From NCBI RefSeq assembly GCF_900460245.1, contig NZ_UHIP01000001.1:2232001-2296000 (forward strand): a stretch of DNA of 64,000 nucleotides. Reading direction: 5' to 3'. The first letter of the stretch is position 1. Every line of letters starts with the position of its first letter. The stretch comes from Vibrio fluvialis (GTDB lineage: Bacteria; Pseudomonadota; Gammaproteobacteria; Enterobacterales; Vibrionaceae). A program made the position numbers and the translations under genes. The notes under the pieces were generated by a model. That model was given only the letters and a program-made list of their open reading frames with translations. It was not told the origin of the DNA and made no database searches. Below are positions 10,301-18,800 of the stretch, in pieces.

Positions 10301-10366
10301 TACTCCACTTAAACCTTGTAAACGGTCAATGATTCCATTTTCTGTGACGGTTTGTTCGTTAAACAT
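7304..10366 (-). CDS. hsdR: Type I restriction enzyme, R subunit HsdR
   Basis: A 1020-residue HsdR: the translocating and cleaving subunit of a type I system. An N-terminal nuclease domain shows the PD-(D/E)xK residues D140, E154 and K156 (FFDIVLY then GEVKS). The SF2 motor has motif I FQGSGKS near 302, motif II VDEAHR near 403 and motif III GLTGTPI, with motif VI-like QAMCRTNRLYE further on. The C-terminal helical region (about 750-1020) would contact the methylase core. The start lies one base beyond the hsdS stop; hsdS, hsdM1 and hsdR form the expected order. It appears full length and active. Confidence 0.95.
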   Translation of the reverse strand: MFNEQTVTENGIIDRLQGLSGVRWNYCHGESLPKQTHDIFVDTWLKDALCSLNPDIGNNPDYADEVIYKLRGLMLEAKHTGLVKANENFHEWLMAEKSLPFGENGDHITIKLIDFDTPENNHFVVSQQVHFIAATEVFFDIVLYVNGIPLVVGEVKSATRPSVTWQDGAADFMGGQKHYWKNVEPFFVPNLLCFASEGRTFAYGAINARVKDWGPWHKTDQRDEIPASLATVLDSCEGLLNPETLLQMLESFALFSTVKAGKDTPPKRIKILPRYPQFEAAKQIVERVKKGYPKKGLIWHFQGSGKSLLMLYAARMLRADNKLKNPTVLIVVDRRDLDSQINETFGGADVKNLIKVQSCKKLGEHIEQDSRGILITTVFKFKDVEIDESNENGLNSRDNIIVLVDEAHRTQEGSLGDKMRWALPQAHFYGLTGTPISGIDRNTFKLFGAEEDEGRYMNRYSYKQSIRDKATNAVKFEPRLAELRVDRAAIDEAFEQMVKDNDLDDDEKMALSKRAGRLAIMLKAPKRMTAVSEDIANHFVSHVKPKQMKGMVVVYDRDACVQMYYLLGKKLGFDAVEVVMNVDQAPIKDEDASKKGKVNKDWRKWKQDLELPIKESDFERWQEIDGNDQKQKSLIEDYKDPKQQLQLLIVTAKLLTGFDAPICYCMYLDKPLRDHTLLQAMCRTNRLYEMDNVSKQMGLIIDYLGVFENLRTALAYDPEEIDGVVEGIEAFKELLPAQLDKCLSFFPNVDRTIDGFEGIMAAQACLPTNEKRDEFAASFGVLAKLWSAIHPDAFLTPYRADYKWLVQIYESVRPVGQTGSLVWAALGPETIKMIHEHTDINRIRDDINELVMDEHAIFTLTEKEQEKRASQLEIDLMGRLRGSGNPKFIALGERLEKLRQDYEAGVIKAIDWLKGLLDTAKDTVQAERETGDSPVTQEDNKQALTKLFLETRPESTPKLIGDVVEQIDKIVKAKRFKGWQSSNSGPREIQKALLLTLAQFGLGKDKELFAKAYGYIEEHY

Positions 10367-10367
10367 T

Positions 10368-11570
10368 TTAAATTCCTAAAGAATGACTAAGGCAGACCTG
10401 AACCTTTGAGCAATTATGTCCATGGTTTTTGCTTAACTCGAGTAGTGCTGAAGTCTGATCAAGCAAGTCTACAACTTTCTTTTGCTCAGCAATCGATGGA
10501 AACGCAATTAGCATATGATTCAACTCCTTCGAGGCAAAACTAGCTTGGTTGATTGCTGGTTTAACTAAAGCCCTTACTCGATGTAAAAACCTCTTATCTC
10601 TCATGAAATAATAAAGAAATTTAGGGATGACTATTGTGTCATTAACTTCTAGAGCATAATTATTGAAACCAACGATAACGTCCTCTGAAAAAGTATCATC
10701 ATCTACATAAGCTACTTTTCCTACCTGAGTCATACTGTTAACGCAGTTAAATAATATATCTTTATGTAAAACAAGACATTGTTCTAAAGCATCATATCCC
10801 TCTAAATGCTTCACTTCAGAACTCATATCAACTTTACTATTTTGTATATTTCCTGATGTAAGATATCGAACACCAATCCCGCGTTCATTTGTAGACAGTG
10901 ACGGACCTCTCTTTACTCTTGTTACCAGTTCTGACAAAGGTTTAACAGACCAAAAAGGATTGTGCTTCAAGTATTTCGTTCTAGTTAACGATTCATTTCT
11001 CTCGAAACCACCGGACATGACATTAGTAATAATATTATCAAATGCATCAGAAATACTTTCTGATGCATCATCTAGCTTTTGCTTAACCGTATTAGCGCCT
11101 CGCAGTATCTTTGCAATGTCTGTTACCGAGTGTTTTCCCCCAAGCTCAATTTCATACTTCTGTAGCTCTTTGAATTTTGTTCGAGGAGACAATGAACCAG
11201 AAGAGGTTTTTACAGCCCAGTTCCAAAAACCCTCAGAATGAACAATGAAGGACAAAAGTTTAGATACTTCATGATCAGGCTTAACATCCATCACGATAAT
11301 GTCACCAGAACAGATCCCATCAAATTCTGCAATCGCCGCTTTCTTCAAGTAAGGGCGTCGCTTACCAAAAAGGATATGCCCCTTCTTAAACACTCGCGTG
11401 AAGCTTGGATTGTCTTCGGCAATGATTCCCCAGCGCTTTATCTTTAAAGAACCAGAATCCAAGTGTTCAAGGCCGATGTAACACTCATAGCCATCACCAA
11501 TAGGATCTCTAGTCGTTAGCTTTACTTCTTTACAGATATCACCGAATTTTACAGTTTGCTTATCAGTCAT
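10368..11570 (-). CDS. hsdS: Type I specificity subunit HsdS
   Basis: A 400-residue HsdS with two target recognition domains. TRD1 lies near residues 5-150 (starts KFGDICKEV, ends SLSPRTKFKELQKYEIELG), a central conserved coiled-coil linker follows near 150-185 (AKILRGANTVKQKLDDASESI), TRD2 lies near 200-370 and the second conserved helix (FPSIAEQKKVVDLLDQTSALLE) ends the protein. It sets the bipartite DNA site for both methylation and cutting. Its start overlaps hsdM1 by eight bases. The recognition sequence cannot be read from the protein. Confidence 0.92.
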   Translation of the reverse strand: MTDKQTVKFGDICKEVKLTTRDPIGDGYECYIGLEHLDSGSLKIKRWGIIAEDNPSFTRVFKKGHILFGKRRPYLKKAAIAEFDGICSGDIIVMDVKPDHEVSKLLSFIVHSEGFWNWAVKTSSGSLSPRTKFKELQKYEIELGGKHSVTDIAKILRGANTVKQKLDDASESISDAFDNIITNVMSGGFERNESLTRTKYLKHNPFWSVKPLSELVTRVKRGPSLSTNERGIGVRYLTSGNIQNSKVDMSSEVKHLEGYDALEQCLVLHKDILFNCVNSMTQVGKVAYVDDDTFSEDVIVGFNNYALEVNDTIVIPKFLYYFMRDKRFLHRVRALVKPAINQASFASKELNHMLIAFPSIAEQKKVVDLLDQTSALLELSKNHGHNCSKVQVCLSHSLGI

Positions 11571-13047
11571 AGATCTTTACCTCGTAACCTAACTGTGCGA
11601 GGCTATTAAAGAGATTATTAGTTTGATTCTTCAGTTGTACTCGGCTCATTTTCCATGACTCAATAGCGTGTTCGGTATCATGTACTTCCCCACCAACCTT
11701 AGCTTTCACGTAAAGTGGAATAGATAAGCTGTATTGGTTTTCACCGATAATATCTAAATCAACCAACGCAGTAATATCACCTTGATTTTCAGGCTTGAAG
11801 TAAGCTTCACAAAGCACATCTAAATCATCATCAGATAAGCGGCTATGGGCACGTTCTCGGGTGACATATTCTACGCCATTGATAAAGAGAATCTTATTTT
11901 TGCGCTCAACAGGCTTATTGCAGTTAAGCACCACCACGCACGATTCCATTGGCGAGTTGTAAAATAGATTTGGCCCAAGGCCTATCACTGCTTCAATGAT
12001 GTCAGATTCAATCACCTGCTTGCGGATCGCTTGTTCTGAATCACGAAACAATACCCCATGAGGCCAAAGCATGGCTGCACGGCCTGTCTCGGGTTTCAAA
12101 CTCTTGATGATATGAGTATAGAAGCCGTAATCCGCACAACCTTGCGGTGGTACGCCGTACATATTGCGGCCATACGGGTCAGCGGCGAACTTTTCACGGT
12201 TCCATTTTTTAATGGAATACGGCGGGTTAGCGAAAATAACATCAAACTGTTTAAGCTGATCATTCTCAATAAACTTAGGGTCGCCTAAAGTATCACCACG
12301 CATAACATCGAACTCTTCAATGTCGTGCAGGAACATGTTCATACGTGCAATTGCAGAGGTTAGCAAGTTTACTTCTTGGCCGTACAAATGAACACCACGC
12401 CACTCTTCACCTTGAGAGCGTAAATCCATTACCGCGTTAAGCAACATGCCGCCCGTACCACACGTTGGGTCGTACGCACTCTCACCAGGTTTGAGCTTCA
12501 TGATTCTAGTCATCAAATGCACAACGGTACGGTTGGTATAGAACTCGGCTGCAGTATGGCCTGAGTCATCGGCAAACTTTTTGATCAAGTACTCGTAGGC
12601 CTCACCTAAATCATCTTGAGCAACAGACTTAATGCCTAGTGGGATCTTACTAAAGTGCTGAATAAGATCTGACAACAGGTGGTCAGGCAAGCGCTCTTTG
12701 TTGGTCCACTGCGCATCACCAAATACACCATGTAGTCGCTCGTTCTTTGCTTCAATCAAACGCAGTGCATTTTGAATCGCTTCACCAATGTCTTTACTCG
12801 TGTTGCGAACTTTCTCCCAGCTTGCTTCCTCTGGGATATCGAAACGGTGATACATAGACATCGCTGCATATTCGGCATCACCTTCGTGCAGCTCTAGCGC
12901 TTCGTTATACTCTTCTAGATATACATCTGACAGACGTTTAAAGAACAGCAGTGGGAATACGTACTGCTTGTAATCAGACGCATCGATTTGCCCACGTAGG
13001 AACTCGGCAGCGCCCCACAGTAGGTCTTCTAGTTTGTTTTTGTTCAT
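11563..13047 (-). CDS. hsdM: Type I DNA adenine methylase subunit (first HsdM)
   Basis: A 494-residue N6-adenine methyltransferase subunit. Seen: the HsdM N-terminal helical domain (1-130), SAM-binding motif I DPTCGTGGML at 193, catalytic motif IV NPPY at 274, and a C-terminal region ending in a coiled segment. It lies directly before hsdS with overlapping codons, so this is probably the HsdM that pairs with it. Its start overlaps the unknown 292-residue ORF by four bases. A second, clearly paralogous HsdM lies two genes upstream; both retain motifs I and IV. Motif near 170 reads AAEFYTNRTVV where the other copy has AGEFYTPRTIV. Confidence 0.93.
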   Translation of the reverse strand: MNKNKLEDLLWGAAEFLRGQIDASDYKQYVFPLLFFKRLSDVYLEEYNEALELHEGDAEYAAMSMYHRFDIPEEASWEKVRNTSKDIGEAIQNALRLIEAKNERLHGVFGDAQWTNKERLPDHLLSDLIQHFSKIPLGIKSVAQDDLGEAYEYLIKKFADDSGHTAAEFYTNRTVVHLMTRIMKLKPGESAYDPTCGTGGMLLNAVMDLRSQGEEWRGVHLYGQEVNLLTSAIARMNMFLHDIEEFDVMRGDTLGDPKFIENDQLKQFDVIFANPPYSIKKWNREKFAADPYGRNMYGVPPQGCADYGFYTHIIKSLKPETGRAAMLWPHGVLFRDSEQAIRKQVIESDIIEAVIGLGPNLFYNSPMESCVVVLNCNKPVERKNKILFINGVEYVTRERAHSRLSDDDLDVLCEAYFKPENQGDITALVDLDIIGENQYSLSIPLYVKAKVGGEVHDTEHAIESWKMSRVQLKNQTNNLFNSLAQLGYEVKIYD

Positions 13048-13922
13048 TGTGAGCGATATTCCAAGTATTCAAGCCCTTCAAGCCAGAAATTGATGTATTT
13101 GTCCTTGCAGAAAGGTCCAGTTTCACTAGCAATAAAAACTAGCCTTGGCTTTTTATCCAATAACCCATTTAGCTTTTTCTCTTGAAATAGTCGGTAAGAT
13201 GTCTCTTCTATCAAACTATTAGGAATAAAAAACGAAGGGCGTACAGCATTTTCGTCATGCTCTAGCCTATTTGCAAAAACGACTGAATAGCCAGCTTCAT
13301 ACTTATTGAACCATGCTTTGCCAAAGTAGATTCTAAACTCATCAGCAAAGTTTTCTATCTTTTGCCCATCAATTTCAATGAACAACTCTTGAATTGGCAT
13401 AGTACCTATTTCAGGTAATTGCACTAAGATGTTTTCATCGTTCAAAAATGAATCAACCATGGATGAAAGTACTTTCGAAGCTTGTTTTTTCCTTTTGCCC
13501 TCTTCTCCATCACTTTCACGTATCGGTCGTCCTTTAATGACAAACTCATCTTCCGACACGCCGTCTTTTTCAACAGGTCTCTTCGTGCTGTGAGGACGCA
13601 AGTTCAACCTAACTGCATTTGAAATATATTCATCAGTATCAGAATAATCGGAATATTTAGATTTCTTTCTCTTAACCCCAGAAAGATCTTTTCCTATCAA
13701 ACATCGTTCGGAATGCACCTCAACGACTTTATAGTAAGGATCTATTTTTCTTTTTTCTTTTGATCTATCCAAATTGGCGCATGTTACCGCTGCATGGCAA
13801 TTGTCATCAGGACATTCAAATGCAAACTTGGATGTAATTTTACCTTCACGATATTTAAGATCTGCTTCTACAGGAGAAATGTTTCGTTTAAGATCAATTG
13901 AATAAGATTTTTCTAACTTCAT
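13044..13922 (-). CDS. Unknown protein between two hsdM genes
   Basis: A 292-residue protein I do not recognise. It is embedded between the two methylase genes with ATGA overlaps at both ends, so it is an integral member of the restriction operon. Residues 35-80 hold CPDDNCHAA, a further TCANL and a later HSERC, a Cys/His spacing that could bind zinc. Residues 80-155 are charged, Lys/Asp/Glu-rich and probably disordered. The C-terminal half (about 165-292) looks folded, with VQLPEIGTMPIQELF and YGKAWF-like aromatic segments. It might be a nucleic-acid-binding accessory or anti-countermeasure factor; that is conjecture. Base composition is more AT-rich than the flanking hsd genes. Confidence 0.8.
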   Translation of the reverse strand: MKLEKSYSIDLKRNISPVEADLKYREGKITSKFAFECPDDNCHAAVTCANLDRSKEKRKIDPYYKVVEVHSERCLIGKDLSGVKRKKSKYSDYSDTDEYISNAVRLNLRPHSTKRPVEKDGVSEDEFVIKGRPIRESDGEEGKRKKQASKVLSSMVDSFLNDENILVQLPEIGTMPIQELFIEIDGQKIENFADEFRIYFGKAWFNKYEAGYSVVFANRLEHDENAVRPSFFIPNSLIEETSYRLFQEKKLNGLLDKKPRLVFIASETGPFCKDKYINFWLEGLEYLEYRSQ

Positions 13923-15418
13923 ATTTCAAAACCTTCCTTGATCAACAAAGCTTCGAGCTCCTGTTCAGCCGTTTCTAAGGCGGCTAATTTTTGCTGGAAG
14001 TCTTTCAACGCTTCTTCTACGGTAATGGTTTCTTCTTCTAGCGGCTTTTGTACATAACGAGCGATGTTCAAGTTGAAATCGTTCTCTTCAATCTCGCTAT
14101 GTGACACCCAACGTGCGACACCTTCAATGTCATCAGCCTTCGGACCTTTGGTGCGCATCTTCTGATAGATGTTGTAGATCTCATCGGCTTGAGGCTCTGA
14201 CAAGGTGTTTTGCGCTCGACCTTTCGTGAAGATCTCTTCCGCATTCACAATCAGCACATGATCTTTATGCTCTTCTGGTCTCGCTTTACGCAATACGAGA
14301 ATACAAGCGGGGATGCCCGTACCATAGAACAGGTTTGAAGCTACACCGATTACTGCAACGATGCGGTTCTCTTTTAACAACTTGGTTCGGATTTTACCCT
14401 CTGCTCCACCACGGAAAAGTACACCATGTGGCAACACGACCGCCATGCGTCCTTTATCATTCAATGAAGCAAACATATGCTGCACCCAGGCGAAATCACC
14501 GTTGGTTTTGGGCGCTAAACCAAAGTTTGCACGACCGTATGGATCACTGGTCCAATAATCGTGGCCCCACTCTTTTAAACTAAATGGAGGGTTTGCGATT
14601 ACGCAGTCAAAGTTTTCTAGTTGGTCATTTTTCAAAAACTTAGGATCACGAAGTGTATCACCACGTACGATTTCAAAGTCTTCTTGTCCGTGTAGGAACA
14701 AATTCATTCGAGCAATCGCTTCGGTAGTCAGGTTCTTCTCTTGACCTTTGATTTTTAGAAGACGTGGGTCGCCGCCACTCTCTTTAACATGGTGGATGGT
14801 TTCAAGCAGCATACCGCCTGTACCACAAGCCGGGTCATAAACGCTTTCGTTAGCTTGTGGGTCTAGAATATTAACCATAAGACGAACAATGGTACGCGGT
14901 GTGTAGAACTCACCTGCTTTCTTGTTTGCTTTATCTGCAAAGCGCTTGATGAGATATTCGTAAGCACGGCCCATGTCATCATTACGTACACTCGATACAC
15001 CAAGGTTAACCTTGTTAAAATGGTTGAGTAGTGTCGATAGCAGTTCGTCTGATAGACGCTCTTTGTTGGTCCAGCTCGCATCACCAAAAATGCCATGCAG
15101 CTGTGGGTTTTCTAGCTCAATGCCACGGAATGAATCTTTTAGGGCTTGGCCGATATCCTTGGTTTCTGCAAACACATCTTTCCAATGACAGTTAGCTGGA
15201 ATTTGAATGCGGTGAAACATATCGCCTTTCGCAAGCTCTTCGTCACCCACTTGATCCATCGCCTCTTCGAATTCTTCATCGTAAACATCGCAGATGCGCT
15301 TAAAGAATAGGATTGGGAAGATGTAGGTTTTGTAGTCTGAAGCGTCAATTGGTCCCGTAATGATGTGGGCCGCATGCCAAAGGTGCGCTTCTAAGTCTTT
15401 GAGATTTATTAATGTCAT
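13919..15418 (-). CDS. hsdM: Type I DNA adenine methylase subunit (second HsdM)
   Basis: A 499-residue HsdM paralogue. Motif I DPACGTGGML begins at 195, motif IV NPPF at 276, and the C-terminal 60 residues are a long coiled coil (EEALKDFQQKLAALETAEQELEAL) of the kind that packs against HsdS. It is similar to the other HsdM along its whole length (for example ASDYK, FFKR, ASWTNKERL shared), yet clearly divergent, so it is not a recent duplication. It begins the methylase part of the operon and overlaps the small HTH gene by four bases. Only one HsdS is present for two HsdM proteins, so M1-M2-S hetero-assembly or a second, S-free role is possible. Confidence 0.93.
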   Translation of the reverse strand: MTLINLKDLEAHLWHAAHIITGPIDASDYKTYIFPILFFKRICDVYDEEFEEAMDQVGDEELAKGDMFHRIQIPANCHWKDVFAETKDIGQALKDSFRGIELENPQLHGIFGDASWTNKERLSDELLSTLLNHFNKVNLGVSSVRNDDMGRAYEYLIKRFADKANKKAGEFYTPRTIVRLMVNILDPQANESVYDPACGTGGMLLETIHHVKESGGDPRLLKIKGQEKNLTTEAIARMNLFLHGQEDFEIVRGDTLRDPKFLKNDQLENFDCVIANPPFSLKEWGHDYWTSDPYGRANFGLAPKTNGDFAWVQHMFASLNDKGRMAVVLPHGVLFRGGAEGKIRTKLLKENRIVAVIGVASNLFYGTGIPACILVLRKARPEEHKDHVLIVNAEEIFTKGRAQNTLSEPQADEIYNIYQKMRTKGPKADDIEGVARWVSHSEIEENDFNLNIARYVQKPLEEETITVEEALKDFQQKLAALETAEQELEALLIKEGFEI

Positions 15419-15591
15419 TGCTTGCTCTTATTCTCTTCTATCCACGCTTCAAGGTCTTCACGTTTGAAGCGCCAAGAACCGCCGACTTTGAAACCAGGAA
15501 GCTTTCCTTCGCTTGCTAATCTATATGCTGTTTTTTCGGCTAACTTCAGGTAAGCAGCCACCTCTTTCAAGGTTAAAATTTGGTCTACCAT
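15415..15591 (-). CDS. Small excisionase-family HTH protein heading the hsd-ham operon
   Basis: A 58-residue MerR/excisionase-type (HTH_17) DNA-binding protein. Seen: LTLKEVAAYLKLAEKTAYRL as the helix-turn-helix at residues 6-25, and VGGSWRFKREDLEAWIEE as the wing and following helix. Its TGA overlaps the hsdM2 ATG, so it is the first gene of the eight-gene operon hsdM2 to hamB. Such small genes often precede type I methylase genes and may control restriction expression. No strong promoter was identified upstream of it. Confidence 0.85.
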   Translation of the reverse strand: MVDQILTLKEVAAYLKLAEKTAYRLASEGKLPGFKVGGSWRFKREDLEAWIEENKSKQ

Positions 15592-15717
15592 TCAGAGTGT
15601 TATCTCATGTTGGTTTTATTCATCAGAATTAATGGTGAGAGAATATGGGAAAATTGGGGAATCGGCAATGTGGGATGACTCAATACAAGACTGAGTGCAT
15701 AGAAAAACTACGAATCC

Positions 15718-15737
15718 CCACCAGTGAAAGCTGGTGG
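15718..15737 (-). terminator. Possible terminator of the helicase gene
   Basis: CCACCAG and CTGGTGG form a perfect 7-bp stem with a six-base loop, followed on the minus strand about ten bases later by TTTTT. It lies between the helicase stop and the restriction operon. The T run is displaced, so this is tentative. Nothing else clear was seen in the 233-bp gap. Confidence 0.35.
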
Positions 15738-15824
15738 AGATTTGTTTCATAGTTATCAATGCAGTGATAGCTTCCAAACTATATTGATAATTCAGCAACT
15801 CGTAAGTGTAGAACTATTACTAAC

Positions 15825-18800
15825 CTAAACAGGCAATGAGTCTTTGTGTTTCGTTGTACTATCGCTCTGCGAATAGTCTTTCAGACTAAAATGATTCAAC
15901 TTACTGTATGTTTTATCAAAATAGCGCTTGTCGGACCAAACCTGAATATCGCCGATGACATACAAGTGTTTTTTGGCTCGGGTAACCGCTACGTTCAACA
16001 AATTTGGTTTTGAAGAGGCCCAAGACGCCCCGCCACTGTTTCTTGTGTCACAACCAAGTACCAAAATGACGGTATCGTTCTCCTTGCCTTGGAAGGTATG
16101 AACAGTCCCCACGTTGTGTTTCAAAAAGTTATTAAAGTCCTTCCCTTTCCAATTCGAGTTACTCAACAGCTCAGACTTGCTGCGCCTTAGATCTTCTTTC
16201 AACTCTTTTTTTACCGCTTTAAACGGTGTTATCAGGTAGATGCTGTTTAAGTCACCATTGTGCGCTGCTAATTCGAGTAAAAGAGCCTTAACATCTTCAC
16301 CCAACTCACGTTTGTACTGTTTGAGTACACAGTCTCCTTGTGAATCATTCCATCGATTGTGTCCTAAGGCCTTATGAGTTCTTGGCTCAACATCTTTATT
16401 GTTGTCAGAGCCATGTATCATTCGATTGTTATAAGCTATTTCATTCGAAATGCTAAACATTGGTTCTATACATCGGCGATGTACCCATAACGGTATACCT
16501 ATCCATTGATTTTCACCATCCATATCTATCATACAGCCATATGGATTAACGCGATCGGCTAACGTCTGAACTGACCACTTACAAGGGTCCCACTTCTCGG
16601 ATTCCTCTTGCAATTTAGATTGCATTAGGTAGTCAATAAGCTCTGGTGGGGAAGTAAACACTGGTTCGATTTGCAGAGGATCTCCAACAACCACAGCCCG
16701 CTTAGCACGAAGCAACCCACCAACCGCTGCTTGGGGTATTGCTTGCCCGGCCTCATCAATCATGAGCCAACCTAGAGATTCTGGGGGCAGCTTAGAAAAC
16801 ATATTTCCCAATGAAGCAAAAGTCGTCGAAACCACGGGGACAAACATAAACAGTATCTGCCAAATCGCCAGTGCATTTTCGCTACTCTTCCCTAACACAA
16901 CATCATTGATTTTTCTTATCTTTGATAGAAAGGCACTCTGCTTACTGGCCTCTATCAACCAAGCCTCGTGAAGCTCTAACGCTGCCGCGTAAATGTCAGA
17001 CCGTAATTCATTGATGGTTGCGTGCTGCCAGCAAGCATGCCTCTGCCTGTCATGATCCTCGATATCATCAGTAATTTCTGGTAAATGATACCCTTTAAAC
17101 TCCGTTCTATAGGCACCTAACTCATCTAGAAGCGTCCTCTTCTCTAGATCTTTAGAGGCGATATCAGCCCGCTGCTGCGAAATTTTCTTTGCACATCCTT
17201 TTATCTCGATTTTTTTGGCTTCAACATCACCAACAATTAACCGGATAGCTTTTTTGACACTTTTGAACTCACTAAGCTTTTGGGATAGTGAGGCCTTATA
17301 TTGTTTATTTTTCTTAGTGTTAAAGAACCGACTGAACCAACCAGGTGAGTTAACCTTCAGTAACTCAAGGGAAATTGAAACTTCCTCTTCCCTTTTCACT
17401 TCAGCATTTCTCGTTGAGTTCAGGGCATCTAGCTCTACAGAGAGTGAATGAGCATAGTTTTCAAGCTCATTTAGCGCTAGGTTCATTCTATGTAAATAAA
17501 CATCAAATTGATGTTCATCGAAAGCATTTTGCAGGCTATCAAAATAGGCCAATTTGTCATTCAATTCATGAAAACGAGATAGCTTCTCGTTAAAAGCTTT
17601 TTTGGCCGTGTTAAAAGAAGGTCCTGTATAAGTTGAACGGTACTGCCAAAAATTCAAGAAGTCTAAAGACGGTTCTCTAACCGCTGGCTCCTTGTGTTTT
17701 TCATAGTGGGACTTAAAGAAAAAGCGATCGAGAAATCGTTGCCTCTTTTTATAAGCACCCATGGCAGCAGAGATATTTCCCCAGCTCTGCATTTTGTCGT
17801 TCAGGGGTTGTAAACGACCTTTTTTTTCATCAGCACTAATTTGATTGGCAACAGAACGAAAGAAACTGGTATTAGCGTATCTGTCAGCTATCGACTTGGC
17901 TTGAGGAAGCTCTTTTGAGATATTTTCAACGGCAGCATTGTTTGATGACGCCACGACCATTTCAAAATCAGTAAGTTCTTGAACAAGAAATCCTTCTGGA
18001 TTTAAACCATCGCTAGCTTTCGAAAAAGAAGCCAAAACTTTTGCTCTCTCAACGATGTTCTGCGCAATTATGTCCCGTAACAAGGTCGTTTTACCTGTGC
18101 CAGGAGGACCATTAACTGAGATTACACCACCTGTTTTTAGCTCCTTGAATACGGTATTGATAGCGAACTGCTGCATTAAGGACATGTTATGCGCGGGTTC
18201 TGTCAGCCACCGTCCTTCTGGTGTTTCTTTAGGGTTCAAGTGCTTATGGATCAACGGTATCGAATCGTTTGTATACAGGTCGATATGCTTATGACTGGAT
18301 TGTCCAAGATAGGTTTGAAGAGGCTTGCTGGCTCTGCCAGTAGAAATCGCACTAATGGCACGCTCTATATCTCGAATGTAAAAGCTGTTTAGAATAGGTA
18401 ACTGAGATTCGTTATCGCTAGGGTCATCTTCATTATCGTCTTCAGCTTCTTCTGACTTGCTTTTGTCCTCCAAAAGGTTATCTGACTTCGCTTCATACTC
18501 AAAAAAAGCCATCTGAAACGGATAAACCGTTGAGTGTTCTGAAAGCAACAGCTCCTGATTGGAAATACCAGCCCATTGATAAAGCCCTTCAATCAAGTTC
18601 ATCAGACTTTTCACGCAAAGAGTATATCTTCCGTCTGAGTGAGGGTGGCTAGGCAAAGTTATTTTCCAGCGCTCCATAAACTCGTTAAGATCGTCGCAGC
18701 GACTATCAAATCGCTCCTGAGATATTGTTGTAGCTCTCCCCGCAAGTAACTCTGCTAGCGCCCAAGGCAACGTGCTTACCGAAAAGGTGTCAAGCCGGGG

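Noticed and set aside
15616..15798. 60-codon ORF between the restriction operon and the SF1 helicase
   Set aside because: No ribosome site and no recognisable domain; crosses the hairpin at 15718.
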